DNA from: Jeotgalibaca sp. MA1X17-3
GTDB taxonomy: Bacteria > Bacillota > Bacilli > Lactobacillales > Aerococcaceae
DNA length: 64,000 bases
Reading direction: 5' to 3'
NCBI RefSeq assembly: GCF_021513155.1
Contig: NZ_CP090983.1
Coordinates: forward strand, 930,001 to 994,000
Part shown: in pieces, positions 26,594 through 35,257 of the stretch
Layout: each line of letters begins with the position of its first letter
How positions within the stretch are numbered: the first letter of the stretch is position 1
Notes under the pieces: model-generated
What the model was told of the DNA's origin: nothing
What the model saw: the letters and a program-made list of their open reading frames with translations, nothing else
Database searches by the model: none
Translations under genes and position numbers: made by a program

Positions 26594-28072
26594 ATGAGAG
26601 CTATTTTAGTTTTAATGGATACGTTGAGAAAAGATGTCTTAACTTCATATAATGAAAAAAGTGAGATTATTACACCTAACTTGGATGCATTTTGTGATGA
26701 TTCGTTAATCTTTGATAATCATTATATTGGATCGACACCATGTATGCCTGCCAGACGAGATCTTTTGACGGGACGATTAGGATTTTTAGAAAGATCCTGG
26801 GGGCCGATAGAACCATTCGATATTACATTTCCTAAACTACTTCAAGAACATGGTGTTTTTTCTCATATAACTACCGACCATTGTCATTATTTTCGTTTAG
26901 GCGGGGAAGGGTACATTAATCAATATAATACCTGGGATTATCATCGAGGTCAGGAAGGCGATCCTTGGATATCTAAGATAAAAGATCCAGAATGGATGCC
27001 TGAAGAGTACCACGGTAAGTTGAGAAAACAGTACCAGGCAAATCGTGAAAAGTGGTATGAAAACCCCGATGAATATCCTACACCTAAAACTTTTATGTCT
27101 GCATGTGAATGGCTAGAAGATAATAAAGGAGAAGAAGACTTTTTCTTACAAGTAGAAGTTTTTGATCCACATGAACCTTTTGATGTTCCTTCAAAATATA
27201 TGGAACTTTATAATGATGAGTATGAAGGACCTTATTTTGAGACACCTGTCTATGGTGAAGTAGATGTACCTACCGAAGCAGTAGATTATATTCGAAACCG
27301 GTATTCAGCACTTTGTACGATGACGGATGAGTATTTCGGAAAATTAATTGACAAATTAAAAGAGTTAGGTATGTATGAGGATACATTAATTATTGCAACT
27401 TCTGATCATGGATATTTTTTAGGAGAAAGAAATCTTTTTGGTAAAAACTATATGCATGATTACAATGAATTAGCAGCTATCCCTTTAGTGGTCAAAGATC
27501 CAAAAGGTCGTAGAAAAGGTGAGCGAGAAGAAAAAATTACACAGAACATTGATGTAATGCCAACTGTCCTTGATTATTTTGATGTGGCTACTCCAGAGGA
27601 AGTACAAGGGAAATCTTGGTTTCCATTAATGAATCATAAAGATAATAATAAAAAATATGCCTTGTATGGAGCTCATGGAATAACGATCAACTATGCTGAT
27701 GGGGAATATACATATTTTCGTGCACCAAATGAAAAAAATAGTCCTTTGTTCGAATATACTGCAATTCCAACAACAATTCGACACTATTTAGGAGAAAAAA
27801 ATAAATCTGAAATCCAAATGGGACGATTTTTAAAGCGCACAGAGTATCCTGTATATAAATTCCCTATTTATTATCCTTCTATTTTAGATGGAATGGATAA
27901 TATGTTGAAATACACACAAGAAAGTCTTTTGTTTAATATAAAAAAAGATCCAAAGCAAAAGTATCCTATTAAAAATGAACAAAAAGAAATGGAATTCAAG
28001 AATAAACTGAAAGAAGCTCTAATAGAAAATGAATGTCCGGAAGAACAATTTCAAAGATTGGATTTAGAGTAA
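26594..28072 (+). CDS. Cytoplasmic Cys-type sulfatase
   Basis: 492 residues, alkaline-phosphatase-like sulfatase (S1 family). The modification motif is C50-M-P-A-R54 followed by RDLLTG, the C-x-P-x-R pattern; C50 becomes formylglycine. Metal-site residues include D9 and the DHGYFLGE motif at D271-H272, with FDPHEPF at about 190-196 as a further active-site loop. There is no signal peptide, so it acts inside the cell, on sugars imported by the adjacent PTS. It is 21 bases after EIID, and a terminator follows. Confidence 0.93.
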   Translation: MRAILVLMDTLRKDVLTSYNEKSEIITPNLDAFCDDSLIFDNHYIGSTPCMPARRDLLTGRLGFLERSWGPIEPFDITFPKLLQEHGVFSHITTDHCHYFRLGGEGYINQYNTWDYHRGQEGDPWISKIKDPEWMPEEYHGKLRKQYQANREKWYENPDEYPTPKTFMSACEWLEDNKGEEDFFLQVEVFDPHEPFDVPSKYMELYNDEYEGPYFETPVYGEVDVPTEAVDYIRNRYSALCTMTDEYFGKLIDKLKELGMYEDTLIIATSDHGYFLGERNLFGKNYMHDYNELAAIPLVVKDPKGRRKGEREEKITQNIDVMPTVLDYFDVATPEEVQGKSWFPLMNHKDNNKKYALYGAHGITINYADGEYTYFRAPNEKNSPLFEYTAIPTTIRHYLGEKNKSEIQMGRFLKRTEYPVYKFPIYYPSILDGMDNMLKYTQESLLFNIKKDPKQKYPIKNEQKEMEFKNKLKEALIENECPEEQFQRLDLE

Positions 28073-28114
28073 AATAAATATACAAGAGAGTGGACTAAAA
28101 AATACTTTGGTTAG

Positions 28115-28159
28115 AACGGTAGATAACTGCCAAATCTAGGCGGAATCCTACCGTTTTTT
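28115..28159 (+). terminator. Terminator between sulfatase and DeoR genes
   Basis: AACGGTAG pairs with CTACCGTT, with an inner CTGCC/GGCGG segment, then T6. The DeoR-lacAB unit may be a separate or read-through transcript. Confidence 0.7.
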
Positions 28160-28196
28160 CTAGGATAGCAAAAAAGTTATGAAGGAGAGGGCACAA

Positions 28197-28967
28197 TTGC
28201 TTAAAGAAGAACGTTTAGAAACAATACAAGATATGATGACTGGACAGGGGATTGTGCGAGTTTCTGAATTAACTGATAAACTGCAGGTCACGGAAATGAC
28301 TATACGTCGAGACTTAAAAGAACTCGAAGAAGCAGGAATGATTGAAAGGATACATGGTGGAGCTAAAGCAGTTGAGAAGCTTGTAGAGAGTGAACGATCT
28401 CACTATGAAAAACAAGAAATTAATATAGAAGAAAAAATAGAAATTGCAAAAAAGATTGCATCCATGCTCCATAAAAATGATACGGTTTTCCTGGGTACAG
28501 GAACTACATTAGAGTTAGTGTTTGATTACCTGGAAGTATTACCTTTACGTATTATTACGAACTCTTATCATACATTTGAAAAATTCAAGAAGAACAGTGC
28601 TTATGATTTAATATTAGTAGGTGGAAGTTATCGAGTAAGGACAGGTGCTTTTGTAGGCTCGATTGCTAACCAGACATTGTCTAAATTTAAAGTAAAAAAA
28701 GCATTTATAGGTGTAAATGCAATTAATGATAATGAAGTCTATACTTCAAATGAAGAAGAGGGAGTAACACAAGGGATCGTCTTGGATAATGCTAAAGAAA
28801 AATATATTGTAGCAGATTACAGTAAAATAGATAAAGAAGATTTTTATAGCTTTTATAATCTTGATGAAGTTACTGGAGTAGTTACTGATTCAAAAGTAAC
28901 CTCAGATATGAAAATTAATATTGAGAAATATACAGCAGTTTTGAATGGAGAAGGAGGATTATCATGA
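28197..28967 (+). CDS. DeoR/GlpR-family transcription regulator
   Basis: 256 residues from TTG 28197 (MLKEERLETIQDMM), which follows AAGGAGAGG at the right distance; ATG 28179 lies upstream of that site and is not favoured. The N-terminal HTH (VSELTDKLQVTEMTIRRDLKELEEAG) and the sugar-isomerase-like sensor domain (GTGTTLELV, the TNSYHTF strand) are typical. It probably represses the PTS-sulfatase promoter through the 10-bp repeats and responds to a sugar phosphate. Its stop overlaps lacA by ATGA. Confidence 0.93.
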   Translation: MLKEERLETIQDMMTGQGIVRVSELTDKLQVTEMTIRRDLKELEEAGMIERIHGGAKAVEKLVESERSHYEKQEINIEEKIEIAKKIASMLHKNDTVFLGTGTTLELVFDYLEVLPLRIITNSYHTFEKFKKNSAYDLILVGGSYRVRTGAFVGSIANQTLSKFKVKKAFIGVNAINDNEVYTSNEEEGVTQGIVLDNAKEKYIVADYSKIDKEDFYSFYNLDEVTGVVTDSKVTSDMKINIEKYTAVLNGEGGLS

Positions 28968-29397
28968 AAGTATTTTTGGGATCAGATCAAACCGGATTAG
29001 AATTAAAAGATTACATAAAAGATTATTTATTAAAAGAAAAAAAGATATTGAAGTTGTAGATGTAACACCTGAGGGTGCGGAAGATTTTATAGACTCCAGT
29101 GTAGCAGTTGCTAATAAAGTGAAAGAAACTGAAAAAGCTGTAGGAATACTTTTTGATGAAACAGGAGCTGGTTCTTTTATGGCAGCAACAAAACTTCATG
29201 GAATAATTGTTGCTGAAGTATCAGATGAACATTCTGCTAAAATGACTAGGGACCATAATAATGCAATGATTATTTCTATGGGATCAAAAATAGTCGGTGA
29301 ACTACTTGCAAAAAATATTGTAGATGCTTTTTTAAGTACCAGTTATTCAGGAGGAAGACATCAAATTCGAGTAGATATGTTGAATGCAATTTGTTAA
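28964..29397 (+). pseudogene. lacA: Galactose-6-phosphate isomerase subunit LacA, single-base frameshift
   Basis: From ATG 28964 (after AAGGAGG, overlapping the deoR stop) the frame stops early. Adding one A to the A7 run at 29037-29043 (GAA-AAA-AAA-GAT) restores a 144-residue LacA. The sequence matches the family closely: ATKLHGIIVAEVSDEHSAKM, RDHNNAMIISMG and GGRHQIRVDMLNAIC. LacA lacks the RpiB-type catalytic Cys and works with LacB to isomerise galactose-6-phosphate to tagatose-6-phosphate. Probably a sequencing error, since the rest of the gene is intact. Confidence 0.9.
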
Positions 29398-29447
29398 TTC
29401 AAATTAATTTAAAAAAAGAGTTTATTTACGAAAGGGGAATAACATAA

Positions 29448-29963
29448 ATGATTATTGCGTTAGGAAATGATCATATCGTTACAGACACTAAAATTGCAGT
29501 TTCTGATTATTTAAAATCTAAAGGGCATACGATTATTGATAAAGGAACTTATGATTTTACTCGAACTCATTATCCTATTTATGGTAAACGTGTAGGAGAA
29601 GCAGTTGCAAATGGGGAAGTAGATTTAGGGATTGTTATTTGTGGTACAGGAGTAGGTATTTCTAATGGGGCTAATAAGGTTAAGGGAGTTCGTGCTGCTT
29701 TAGTAAGAGACACAGCAACTGCTTTGTATGCTAAACAAAAACTGAATGCCAATGTTATAGGTTTTGGTGGAAAAATCACGGGTGAACATCTTATTTTCTC
29801 TTGTATTGATCAATTTATTGAAGCTGAGTACGAAAAAAATAAAGAGAATGAAGTAATTGTTCAGAAGCTAATGTCATTAGAAAAGAATTATGACAAGGAA
29901 AATATTGAGGATAAATTTGATGGGTTTTTAAAGCAATGGGAAGTTGGTGCTTATCAGGATTAA
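29448..29963 (+). CDS. lacB: Galactose-6-phosphate isomerase subunit LacB
   Basis: 171 residues, LacB/RpiB family. It carries the LacB segments YDFTRTHYPIYGKRVGEAV and the catalytic Cys at about C65 in VICGTGVGIS. With LacA it makes the heteromeric isomerase of the tagatose-6-phosphate pathway. lacC and lacD are not in this window; a strong terminator follows directly, so they must be elsewhere or be replaced. It has its own RBS (AAAGGGG). Confidence 0.95.
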   Translation: MIIALGNDHIVTDTKIAVSDYLKSKGHTIIDKGTYDFTRTHYPIYGKRVGEAVANGEVDLGIVICGTGVGISNGANKVKGVRAALVRDTATALYAKQKLNANVIGFGGKITGEHLIFSCIDQFIEAEYEKNKENEVIVQKLMSLEKNYDKENIEDKFDGFLKQWEVGAYQD

Positions 29964-29982
29964 TGAATTTAATGAAACTAAT

Positions 29983-30031
29983 AAAAGAACCTATCTTTTC
30001 ACATTATAATTGTGAAAAGATAGGTTCTTTT
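29983..30031. terminator. Terminator after lacB
   Basis: Perfect 21-bp inverted repeat (arms 29983-30003 and 30011-30031), loop TTATAAT. It separates lacB from the converging glutathione peroxidase gene. Confidence 0.8.
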
Positions 30032-30052
30032 GTGATACAGTTTATTTGGTTG

Positions 30053-30517
30053 TTATAATATTTTTTCGATATCTAATCTAATATTTTCAGGAGAAGTAGT
30101 TGGTGCAAAACGATCGACTACGTTTCCTTCACGATCGACAAGAAATTTCGTGTAATTCCATTTAATAAACTTATTACCAGTTTCTGAAACCAAATATTTA
30201 TACAAATCACTGGCATCGGAACCGTTTACTTTTATTTTATCAAATAGTGGAAATGTAACCCCATAGTTTAAGCTACACTCATTCTTAATTTCCATTCCAT
30301 CTAACGGTTCTTGTCCCATAAACTGATTACTAGGGAAACCGAGTACGTTGAACCCCTTATCTTTAAACTCTTCCTGTAGTTTTTCTAGTCCTTTTAGTTG
30401 ACCAACCAGACCGCATTTTGTTGCTGTATTAACAATTAAAAGTACATCCCCACGGTATTGATCTAAGCTTTGAGAATTATTTTCTAAGTCTTGTACTGTA
30501 AAATCGAAGACACTCAT
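30053..30517 (-). CDS. Glutathione peroxidase family thiol peroxidase (BsaA-like)
   Basis: 154 residues, full length. The peroxidatic Cys is at C35 in NTATKCGLVGQ. FPSNQFMGQE carries the family Gln and WNYTKFLVD the Trp/Asn. It is a Cys form, so it probably uses thioredoxin-like reductants to remove hydroperoxides in the cytoplasm. AGGGAGG precedes the start, and a 14-bp palindrome near the promoter may be an operator. Confidence 0.93.
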   Translation of the reverse strand: MSVFDFTVQDLENNSQSLDQYRGDVLLIVNTATKCGLVGQLKGLEKLQEEFKDKGFNVLGFPSNQFMGQEPLDGMEIKNECSLNYGVTFPLFDKIKVNGSDASDLYKYLVSETGNKFIKWNYTKFLVDREGNVVDRFAPTTSPENIRLDIEKIL

Positions 30518-30554
30518 TTGTAGTTCCTCCCTTCACTATAGTTCTAATTTTACC

Positions 30555-30568
30555 TTACTTTAAAGTAA
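30555..30568. promoter_or_regulatory. Palindrome TTACTTTAAAGTAA upstream of gpx
   Basis: Perfect 14-bp palindrome 38 bases before the gpx start, next to a minus-strand TAAAAT. The TTACT-N4-AGTAA spacing is like operators of MarR/DUF24-type redox regulators, so a redox regulator is one possibility. Confidence 0.4.
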
Positions 30569-30722
30569 AGGTATAATGGTTTGCCTATAAGTAAAAAACA
30601 AGATTTACTATTATTGTGAATGAAAACTCAATAATACAGTTTATTTAGCTGTTTTATACTGACAAGTATACTAATTTGAGTTATGATAGAGGAGAAGTAA
30701 ATACCTTAGGGAGTGAACTGTA

Positions 30723-31700
30723 GTGGATATGTTTGAAAATTTAACAGAAAAGATCAAAGGGAAAGAAATTAAAATTGTTTTCCCAGAAGGAACAGAACCT
30801 CGTATTCAAGGTGCAGCTGTTCGTTTGAAGTCAGAAGGACTCGTAGAACCTCTTTTAATTGGAAATGTTGAGGAAGTTACTACAGCAGCAAAAGAACGTG
30901 GATTTAACATTAGTGATATTCAAATTTTCGACCCAGAAAATTATGACAAAATAGACGAGATGGTTGCATCATTCGTAGAACGTCGAAAAGGAAAAGCTAC
31001 TGAAAGCCAAGCAAAAGAATCTTTAAAAGATGAAAACTACTTTGGTACGATGCTAGTTCATATGGGATTAGCCGATGGATTAGTAAGTGGAGCGGTTCAT
31101 TCAACAGGAGATACCGTGCGTCCAGCATTACAAATTATCAAAACAAAACCAGGTGTGAGCCGTACAAGTGGAGCTTTCATCATGATCCGCGGCCGTGAAC
31201 AAGAAAAGTATCTATTTGCAGACTGTGCAATCAACATTAATCCGAATGCACAAGAATTAGCAGAGATTGCAGTAGAAAGTGCGAAAACAGCAGAAATGTT
31301 TGGGATTGAACCAAATGTAGCTCTATTGAGCTTTTCTACTAAAGGTTCCGCTTCTTCTCCTGAACAAGAAAAAGTTGCAGAAGCAGCAAAGATTGCTCAA
31401 GAACTAGCACCTGAATACAACATCGACGGAGAATTACAATTTGACGCTGCATTCGTTCAAACGGTTGCAAACCAAAAAGCACCTGATTCTAATGTAGCTG
31501 GAAAAGCAACTGTATTTGTTTTCCCAGAAATCCAATCTGGAAATATCGGCTACAAAATTGCTCAACGTTTTGGAGCATTTGAAGCAGTTGGACCAATTTT
31601 ACAAGGTCTAAATAAACCAATTTCTGACTTGTCACGTGGTTGTGTAGAAGAAGACGTCTATAAAACTGCAATCATTACTGCAAACCAAACGTTAGTATAA
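30723..31700 (+). CDS. pta: Phosphate acetyltransferase
   Basis: 325 residues, the usual length of the short bacterial Pta. It has the opening VFPEGTEPRIQGAA and the core SGAVHSTGDTVRPALQIIK. It converts acetyl-CoA and phosphate to acetyl phosphate plus CoA in the acetate branch of fermentation. GTG start after AGGGAG; ATG two codons later is an alternative. A single-gene unit with a terminator. The 200 bases upstream hold no gene. Confidence 0.97.
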   Translation: MDMFENLTEKIKGKEIKIVFPEGTEPRIQGAAVRLKSEGLVEPLLIGNVEEVTTAAKERGFNISDIQIFDPENYDKIDEMVASFVERRKGKATESQAKESLKDENYFGTMLVHMGLADGLVSGAVHSTGDTVRPALQIIKTKPGVSRTSGAFIMIRGREQEKYLFADCAININPNAQELAEIAVESAKTAEMFGIEPNVALLSFSTKGSASSPEQEKVAEAAKIAQELAPEYNIDGELQFDAAFVQTVANQKAPDSNVAGKATVFVFPEIQSGNIGYKIAQRFGAFEAVGPILQGLNKPISDLSRGCVEEDVYKTAIITANQTLV

Positions 31701-31713
31701 TTACTCAAATAAA

Positions 31714-31764
31714 TACTTCCTTTCCCTCCAATCGAGAAGATTTGAGAGGAAGGGAAGTTTTTTT
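31714..31764 (+). terminator. Terminator after pta
   Basis: ACTTCCTTTCCCTC pairs with GAGGAAGGGAAGT with one mismatch or bulge, then T7. Confidence 0.75.
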
Positions 31765-31833
31765 GTTGCTCAAGGTGCACAATTAAGTTTTTATGCTTTA
31801 TAATGAAACAAACAAAGGTGAAGGAGGTTTAAA

Positions 31834-32313
31834 ATGACATTCACCATCGAAACAAATCAAGAAACAGAAACAATTGCATTAGCAGAAATAGTTGGAAGAT
31901 TAGTAGAACAAAAAGATCTTATTTTATTAGAAGGCGAATTAGGTGCTGGAAAGACAACTTTTACAAAGGGCCTTGCGAAAGGACTGAATATTGAACATGT
32001 GATTAAAAGTCCTACCTATACATTGATTCGTGAATATACAAAAGGAAGAATGCCTTTATATCACATGGATGTTTACCGCTTGGAAGAAGGTGGTGGTGAT
32101 GGATTGGGGTTAGAGGAATATTTCTATGGAAATGGCCTTACTGTAATAGAATGGGCTACTTTTATTGAAGAAGAATTACCTGATGAGTTTTTGAAAATCA
32201 TACTTGTTCCCAATCATCATTCACTTGGAAAACGTACGATTACATTTATTCCGCAAGGTCAACGTTATAAAGAACTATTGAAAACTATTGAAAAAGAATG
32301 GCTAGCTGAATAA
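31834..32313 (+). CDS. tsaE: tRNA threonylcarbamoyladenosine biosynthesis ATPase TsaE
   Basis: 159 residues. P-loop GELGAGKTT at residues 34-42, then the family motifs SPTYTLIREY and MDVYRLE. It works with TsaB and TsaD to add t6A to ANN-decoding tRNAs. The gene is followed 14 bases later by an acetyltransferase gene, as commonly seen beside tsaE. RBS AAGGAGG. Confidence 0.95.
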   Translation: MTFTIETNQETETIALAEIVGRLVEQKDLILLEGELGAGKTTFTKGLAKGLNIEHVIKSPTYTLIREYTKGRMPLYHMDVYRLEEGGGDGLGLEEYFYGNGLTVIEWATFIEEELPDEFLKIILVPNHHSLGKRTITFIPQGQRYKELLKTIEKEWLAE

Positions 32314-32327
32314 AAAGGAGAAAAAAA

Positions 32328-32855
32328 TTGAAAAAAGAAAAGATAGAAATCATGATTCGAGAAGCAATACCATCCGATGCCAAAGAGATTTTAGAGTTTA
32401 GTGCACAATCAGGTTCGGAAACTCCATTTTTAATATACGGAGAAGAGGGATTAGATCTATCAGAGTCTTTTGAAACCATGTATTTAGAAGGGTTACTCGA
32501 AAAAGATAATGAAGTAATGCTTATTGCCACGATTAATAACAAAGAATTGATTGGTATTGCATCGGTAGGATCCAGTCATAAAGAGAAAATTCGTCATGTA
32601 GGTGAAGTAGGGATTACGGTTTCGGAGGAATTTTGGGGATTTGGAATCGGTACAGTTTTAATGGAAGAAATAGAAATATGGGCAAAAGAAAGTAAAGTCA
32701 TTCGCCGTTTAGAGTTAACTGTACACGCAGATAATGAACGTGCAATTCATTTATATGAAAAAATGGGATATAAAAAAGAAGGTACGTTAGCTAGAGCAAT
32801 GCAAATTGATAGTGTGTTTTATGATGGAGTAATCATGAGTTTGTTGATCGATTAA
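32328..32855 (+). CDS. GNAT family N-acetyltransferase
   Basis: 175 residues. The acetyl-CoA loop (GITVSEEFWGFGIGTVLMEE, a Q/R-x-x-G-x-G/A variant) and the C-terminal NERAIHLYEKMGYKKEG segment are typical. It is similar to the RimI/RimL-type acetyltransferases often next to tsaE; the target is unknown. TTG start after AAAAGGAG, same transcript as tsaE. Confidence 0.85.
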   Translation: MKKEKIEIMIREAIPSDAKEILEFSAQSGSETPFLIYGEEGLDLSESFETMYLEGLLEKDNEVMLIATINNKELIGIASVGSSHKEKIRHVGEVGITVSEEFWGFGIGTVLMEEIEIWAKESKVIRRLELTVHADNERAIHLYEKMGYKKEGTLARAMQIDSVFYDGVIMSLLID

Positions 32856-32865
32856 TTTTAAAAAT

Positions 32866-32915
32866 AAAAAAAGATGTGTATTCTTAATACTAATGGAGAA
32901 TACACATCTTTTTTT
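32866..32915. terminator. Terminator between GNAT and exoA genes
   Basis: AAAAAAGATGTGTATTC pairs with GAATACACATCTTTTTT, T run on both strands. Confidence 0.85.
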
Positions 32916-32916
32916 A

Positions 32917-33678
32917 TTAAATAGAAATAGTAAGCGAAACTGGGCAATGATCGCTTCCTAAAAAATCATCGTGAATATCTGCAGAAAGTAGTTGGTCTTT
33001 CAATGCTTTAGAAACAAGAAAATAATCAATTCTCCAACCAGCATTATTTTTTCTAGCATTAAATCGATAACTCCACCAAGAATACTTCCCTGTTACCGCT
33101 GGGTAATAGTATCGGAATGTATCAACGAATCCGTATTCCAAGAGAGATGAAAATTTCTCTCTTTCCTGGTCTGAAAAGCCAGGATTTTTGTGATTATTCT
33201 GAGGGTTTTTTAAATCAATCTCTGTGTGAGCGACATTTAAATCTCCACAAACAATTACTGGTTTATCTTCTTCTAGTGTTTTTAAATAATCTCGGAAGGC
33301 ATCTTCCCAGTTCATTCGATAATCTACTCTGGCTAATTTTGGTTGAGAATTTGGTGTATACACATTAACTAACCAAAAGTTTTCATACTCTAAAGTTAAA
33401 ACTCTACCTTCTTGATCATGTTCTTCTATTCCCATCCCTTTTCGAACGGACAAAGGAGTATGTTTTGTAAAAATAGCAGTTCCTGAGTATCCTTTTTTTA
33501 CTGCATAATTCCAATAAGAGGTATAGCCAGGAAATTCTAAATCAATCTGACCTTCTTGAAGTTTAGTTTCTTGTAAACAAAAGAAATCAGCATCAAATGT
33601 TACAAAATCTTCCAAAAAATTCTTCTTAACAATGGCACGTAATCCATTTACATTCCAAGAAACAAATTTTAGACTCAC
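32917..33678 (-). CDS. exoA: Exodeoxyribonuclease III / AP endonuclease
   Basis: 253 residues from GTG 33678 (VSLKFVSWNVNGLRA), chosen because AAAGGAG lies upstream of it. A longer open frame begins at 33726 but would overlap the neighbouring gene. The active-site motifs are all present: WNVNGLRA, FCLQETKL, CGDLNVAHTEIDL and GSDHCPV. It is a Mg-dependent AP endonuclease and 3'-5' exonuclease in base excision repair. It lies downstream of a small membrane-protein gene. Confidence 0.96.
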   Translation of the reverse strand: MSLKFVSWNVNGLRAIVKKNFLEDFVTFDADFFCLQETKLQEGQIDLEFPGYTSYWNYAVKKGYSGTAIFTKHTPLSVRKGMGIEEHDQEGRVLTLEYENFWLVNVYTPNSQPKLARVDYRMNWEDAFRDYLKTLEEDKPVIVCGDLNVAHTEIDLKNPQNNHKNPGFSDQEREKFSSLLEYGFVDTFRYYYPAVTGKYSWWSYRFNARKNNAGWRIDYFLVSKALKDQLLSADIHDDFLGSDHCPVSLTISI

Positions 33679-33694
33679 TAAAAAAACTCCTTTT

Positions 33695-33964
33695 CTATAA
33701 TAGAATTTGAATAGTATAAAAGGCAAACAAGATAAATATGACGATATTTAAAGAAGTCAAACCCCATTTAAAACGTGGATCGATTACATTTAAACTGAAT
33801 ATAATTGCAACAATCGGGAAAAAAAGTGCCAAAAATAATGAAACATTTGTAATGGATCCTGGCTGACGAGTTGCAAATAAATATGCAGGATATAATAAAC
33901 TGAGTACTGTAAAAACCACTGCATCTTTTAGTTTTTTATCTCTCAAACGATATTCCTCCTTCAT
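33695..33964 (-). CDS. Small membrane protein of unknown function
   Basis: 89 residues, with three predicted membrane helices (about 15-31, 41-60 and 67-88) after a charged N-terminus (MKEEYRLRDKKLKD). I do not recognise the family. It has AAGGAGGAAT before the ATG and ends 16 bases before exoA on the same strand, so both are probably one transcript. Confidence 0.75.
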   Translation of the reverse strand: MKEEYRLRDKKLKDAVVFTVLSLLYPAYLFATRQPGSITNVSLFLALFFPIVAIIFSLNVIDPRFKWGLTSLNIVIFILFAFYTIQILL

Positions 33965-34063
33965 TATTTGTCTCTTTATTCTTTATTATTTTAGCATAAT
34001 ATTAAAAAAAGAACGTTCACATGGCTTTTTGGTAAGAAAAATTCAAAGAAGAGGACGGCATCC

Positions 34064-34092
34064 TTTAAAATAACGTATGATACGTGTATAAT
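34064..34092 (+). promoter_or_regulatory. Promoter with central palindrome upstream of murB
   Basis: TTTAAA, 17-base spacer, TATAAT. The spacer contains ACGTATGATACGT (34073-34085), a 13-bp palindrome with a central G, where a repressor could sit. The leader to murB is about 160 bases. Confidence 0.5.
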
Positions 34093-34252
34093 ATGCTACA
34101 ATAACATTCATCCAAGTTAAATGACTTTTAAAGTTAAATTACATTAGTTTATTCATAAAAAAGTTGAAAAACTCCTTTTTTTATGAATAGAATTGGGTGA
34201 TCACATTAAAACAACTACTAATAAGATGAAAAATTATTGCGAGGGGAAAATA

Positions 34253-35212
34253 TTGCTAGGAAAAAATTTACTTGTAGAGCAGTTGTATGAAACGTTTCCG
34301 CATATGATTATTAAAGGAGACGAGAAATTAGACGCTTATACATACACAAAAACGGGTGGTCCGGCTGATGCTTTAGTATTTCCTGTTGCAAAAGATGAAG
34401 TACAGGAAATAGTAAAATGGACATACGATCATAATGTGCCTCTAACCATCTTAGGGAATTCGAGTAATGTTATTATTCGAGATGGTGGAATTCGTGGAAT
34501 TGTAATGATTTTAACGGAAATGAACGGAATGAAACTAGAAAAAAATCGCTTAATTGTACAAAGTGGCGCTAAATTAATTGATGCATCCAAACGAGCTCTT
34601 TATGAAGAACTAACAGGATTAGAATTTGCATGTGGAATCCCCGGTAGTGTTGGGGGAGCTGTTTATATGAATGCAGGTGCGTATGGTGGAGAGGTTAATG
34701 CTGTGATTGAAACAGTCGAGGTAGTCACACAACAAGGTGAACGAAAAATTTATCAAAATGAAGATTTAGAGTTTAGTTATCGACATAGTAAGATCCAAAA
34801 TACAGGAGATATTGTCTTAGAAACGGTATTTATTTTGGAAAAAGGAAAGAAAGAAAAAATTTCTGCTAAAATGGAAGAACTGACTGAATTACGTACTGCT
34901 AAGCAACCACTAGAATATCCATCTTGTGGAAGTGTTTTCAAGCGTCCAGCAGGATATTTTACTGGCAAGTTAATCCAAGAAGCAGGTCTTCAAGGGAAAA
35001 TGCTAGGCGGGGCACAAATTTCTATGAAACATGCTGGCTTTATTGTGAATGTGAACCGAGCTACTGCTACGGATTACATTAATTTGATTGCACATATCCA
35101 AGAAATTATATTTGATGTATATGAAGTAAAATTAGAAACTGAAGTCAGAATTATTGGTGAAGATTTATTATTTGATACAGAAAAAGCATTCATTGAAAGT
35201 ATTTCATCATGA
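34253..35212 (+). CDS. murB: UDP-N-acetylmuramate dehydrogenase MurB
   Basis: 319 residues from TTG 34253 (MLGKNLLVEQL) after GAGGGG; the open frame extends 20 codons upstream without a ribosome binding site. It has the FAD-binding TKTGGPADALVFP and GNSSNVIIRDGG, the GIPGSVGGAVYMNAGAYGGE loop, the catalytic Ser in CGSVFKRP and the Glu in LETEVRIIG. It reduces UDP-GlcNAc-enolpyruvate in peptidoglycan synthesis and is type II-like by length. Confidence 0.95.
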   Translation: MLGKNLLVEQLYETFPHMIIKGDEKLDAYTYTKTGGPADALVFPVAKDEVQEIVKWTYDHNVPLTILGNSSNVIIRDGGIRGIVMILTEMNGMKLEKNRLIVQSGAKLIDASKRALYEELTGLEFACGIPGSVGGAVYMNAGAYGGEVNAVIETVEVVTQQGERKIYQNEDLEFSYRHSKIQNTGDIVLETVFILEKGKKEKISAKMEELTELRTAKQPLEYPSCGSVFKRPAGYFTGKLIQEAGLQGKMLGGAQISMKHAGFIVNVNRATATDYINLIAHIQEIIFDVYEVKLETEVRIIGEDLLFDTEKAFIESISS

Positions 35213-35257
35213 ATAGAAGATACTCTTATAGAAGAACATGGCAGAGGGGGAGATCAC

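Noticed and set aside
29037..29043. Programmed -1 frameshift in lacA
   Set aside because: There is no downstream pseudoknot that I can see, LacA is a single-frame protein in known species, and the same A-run defect recurs in unrelated genes.
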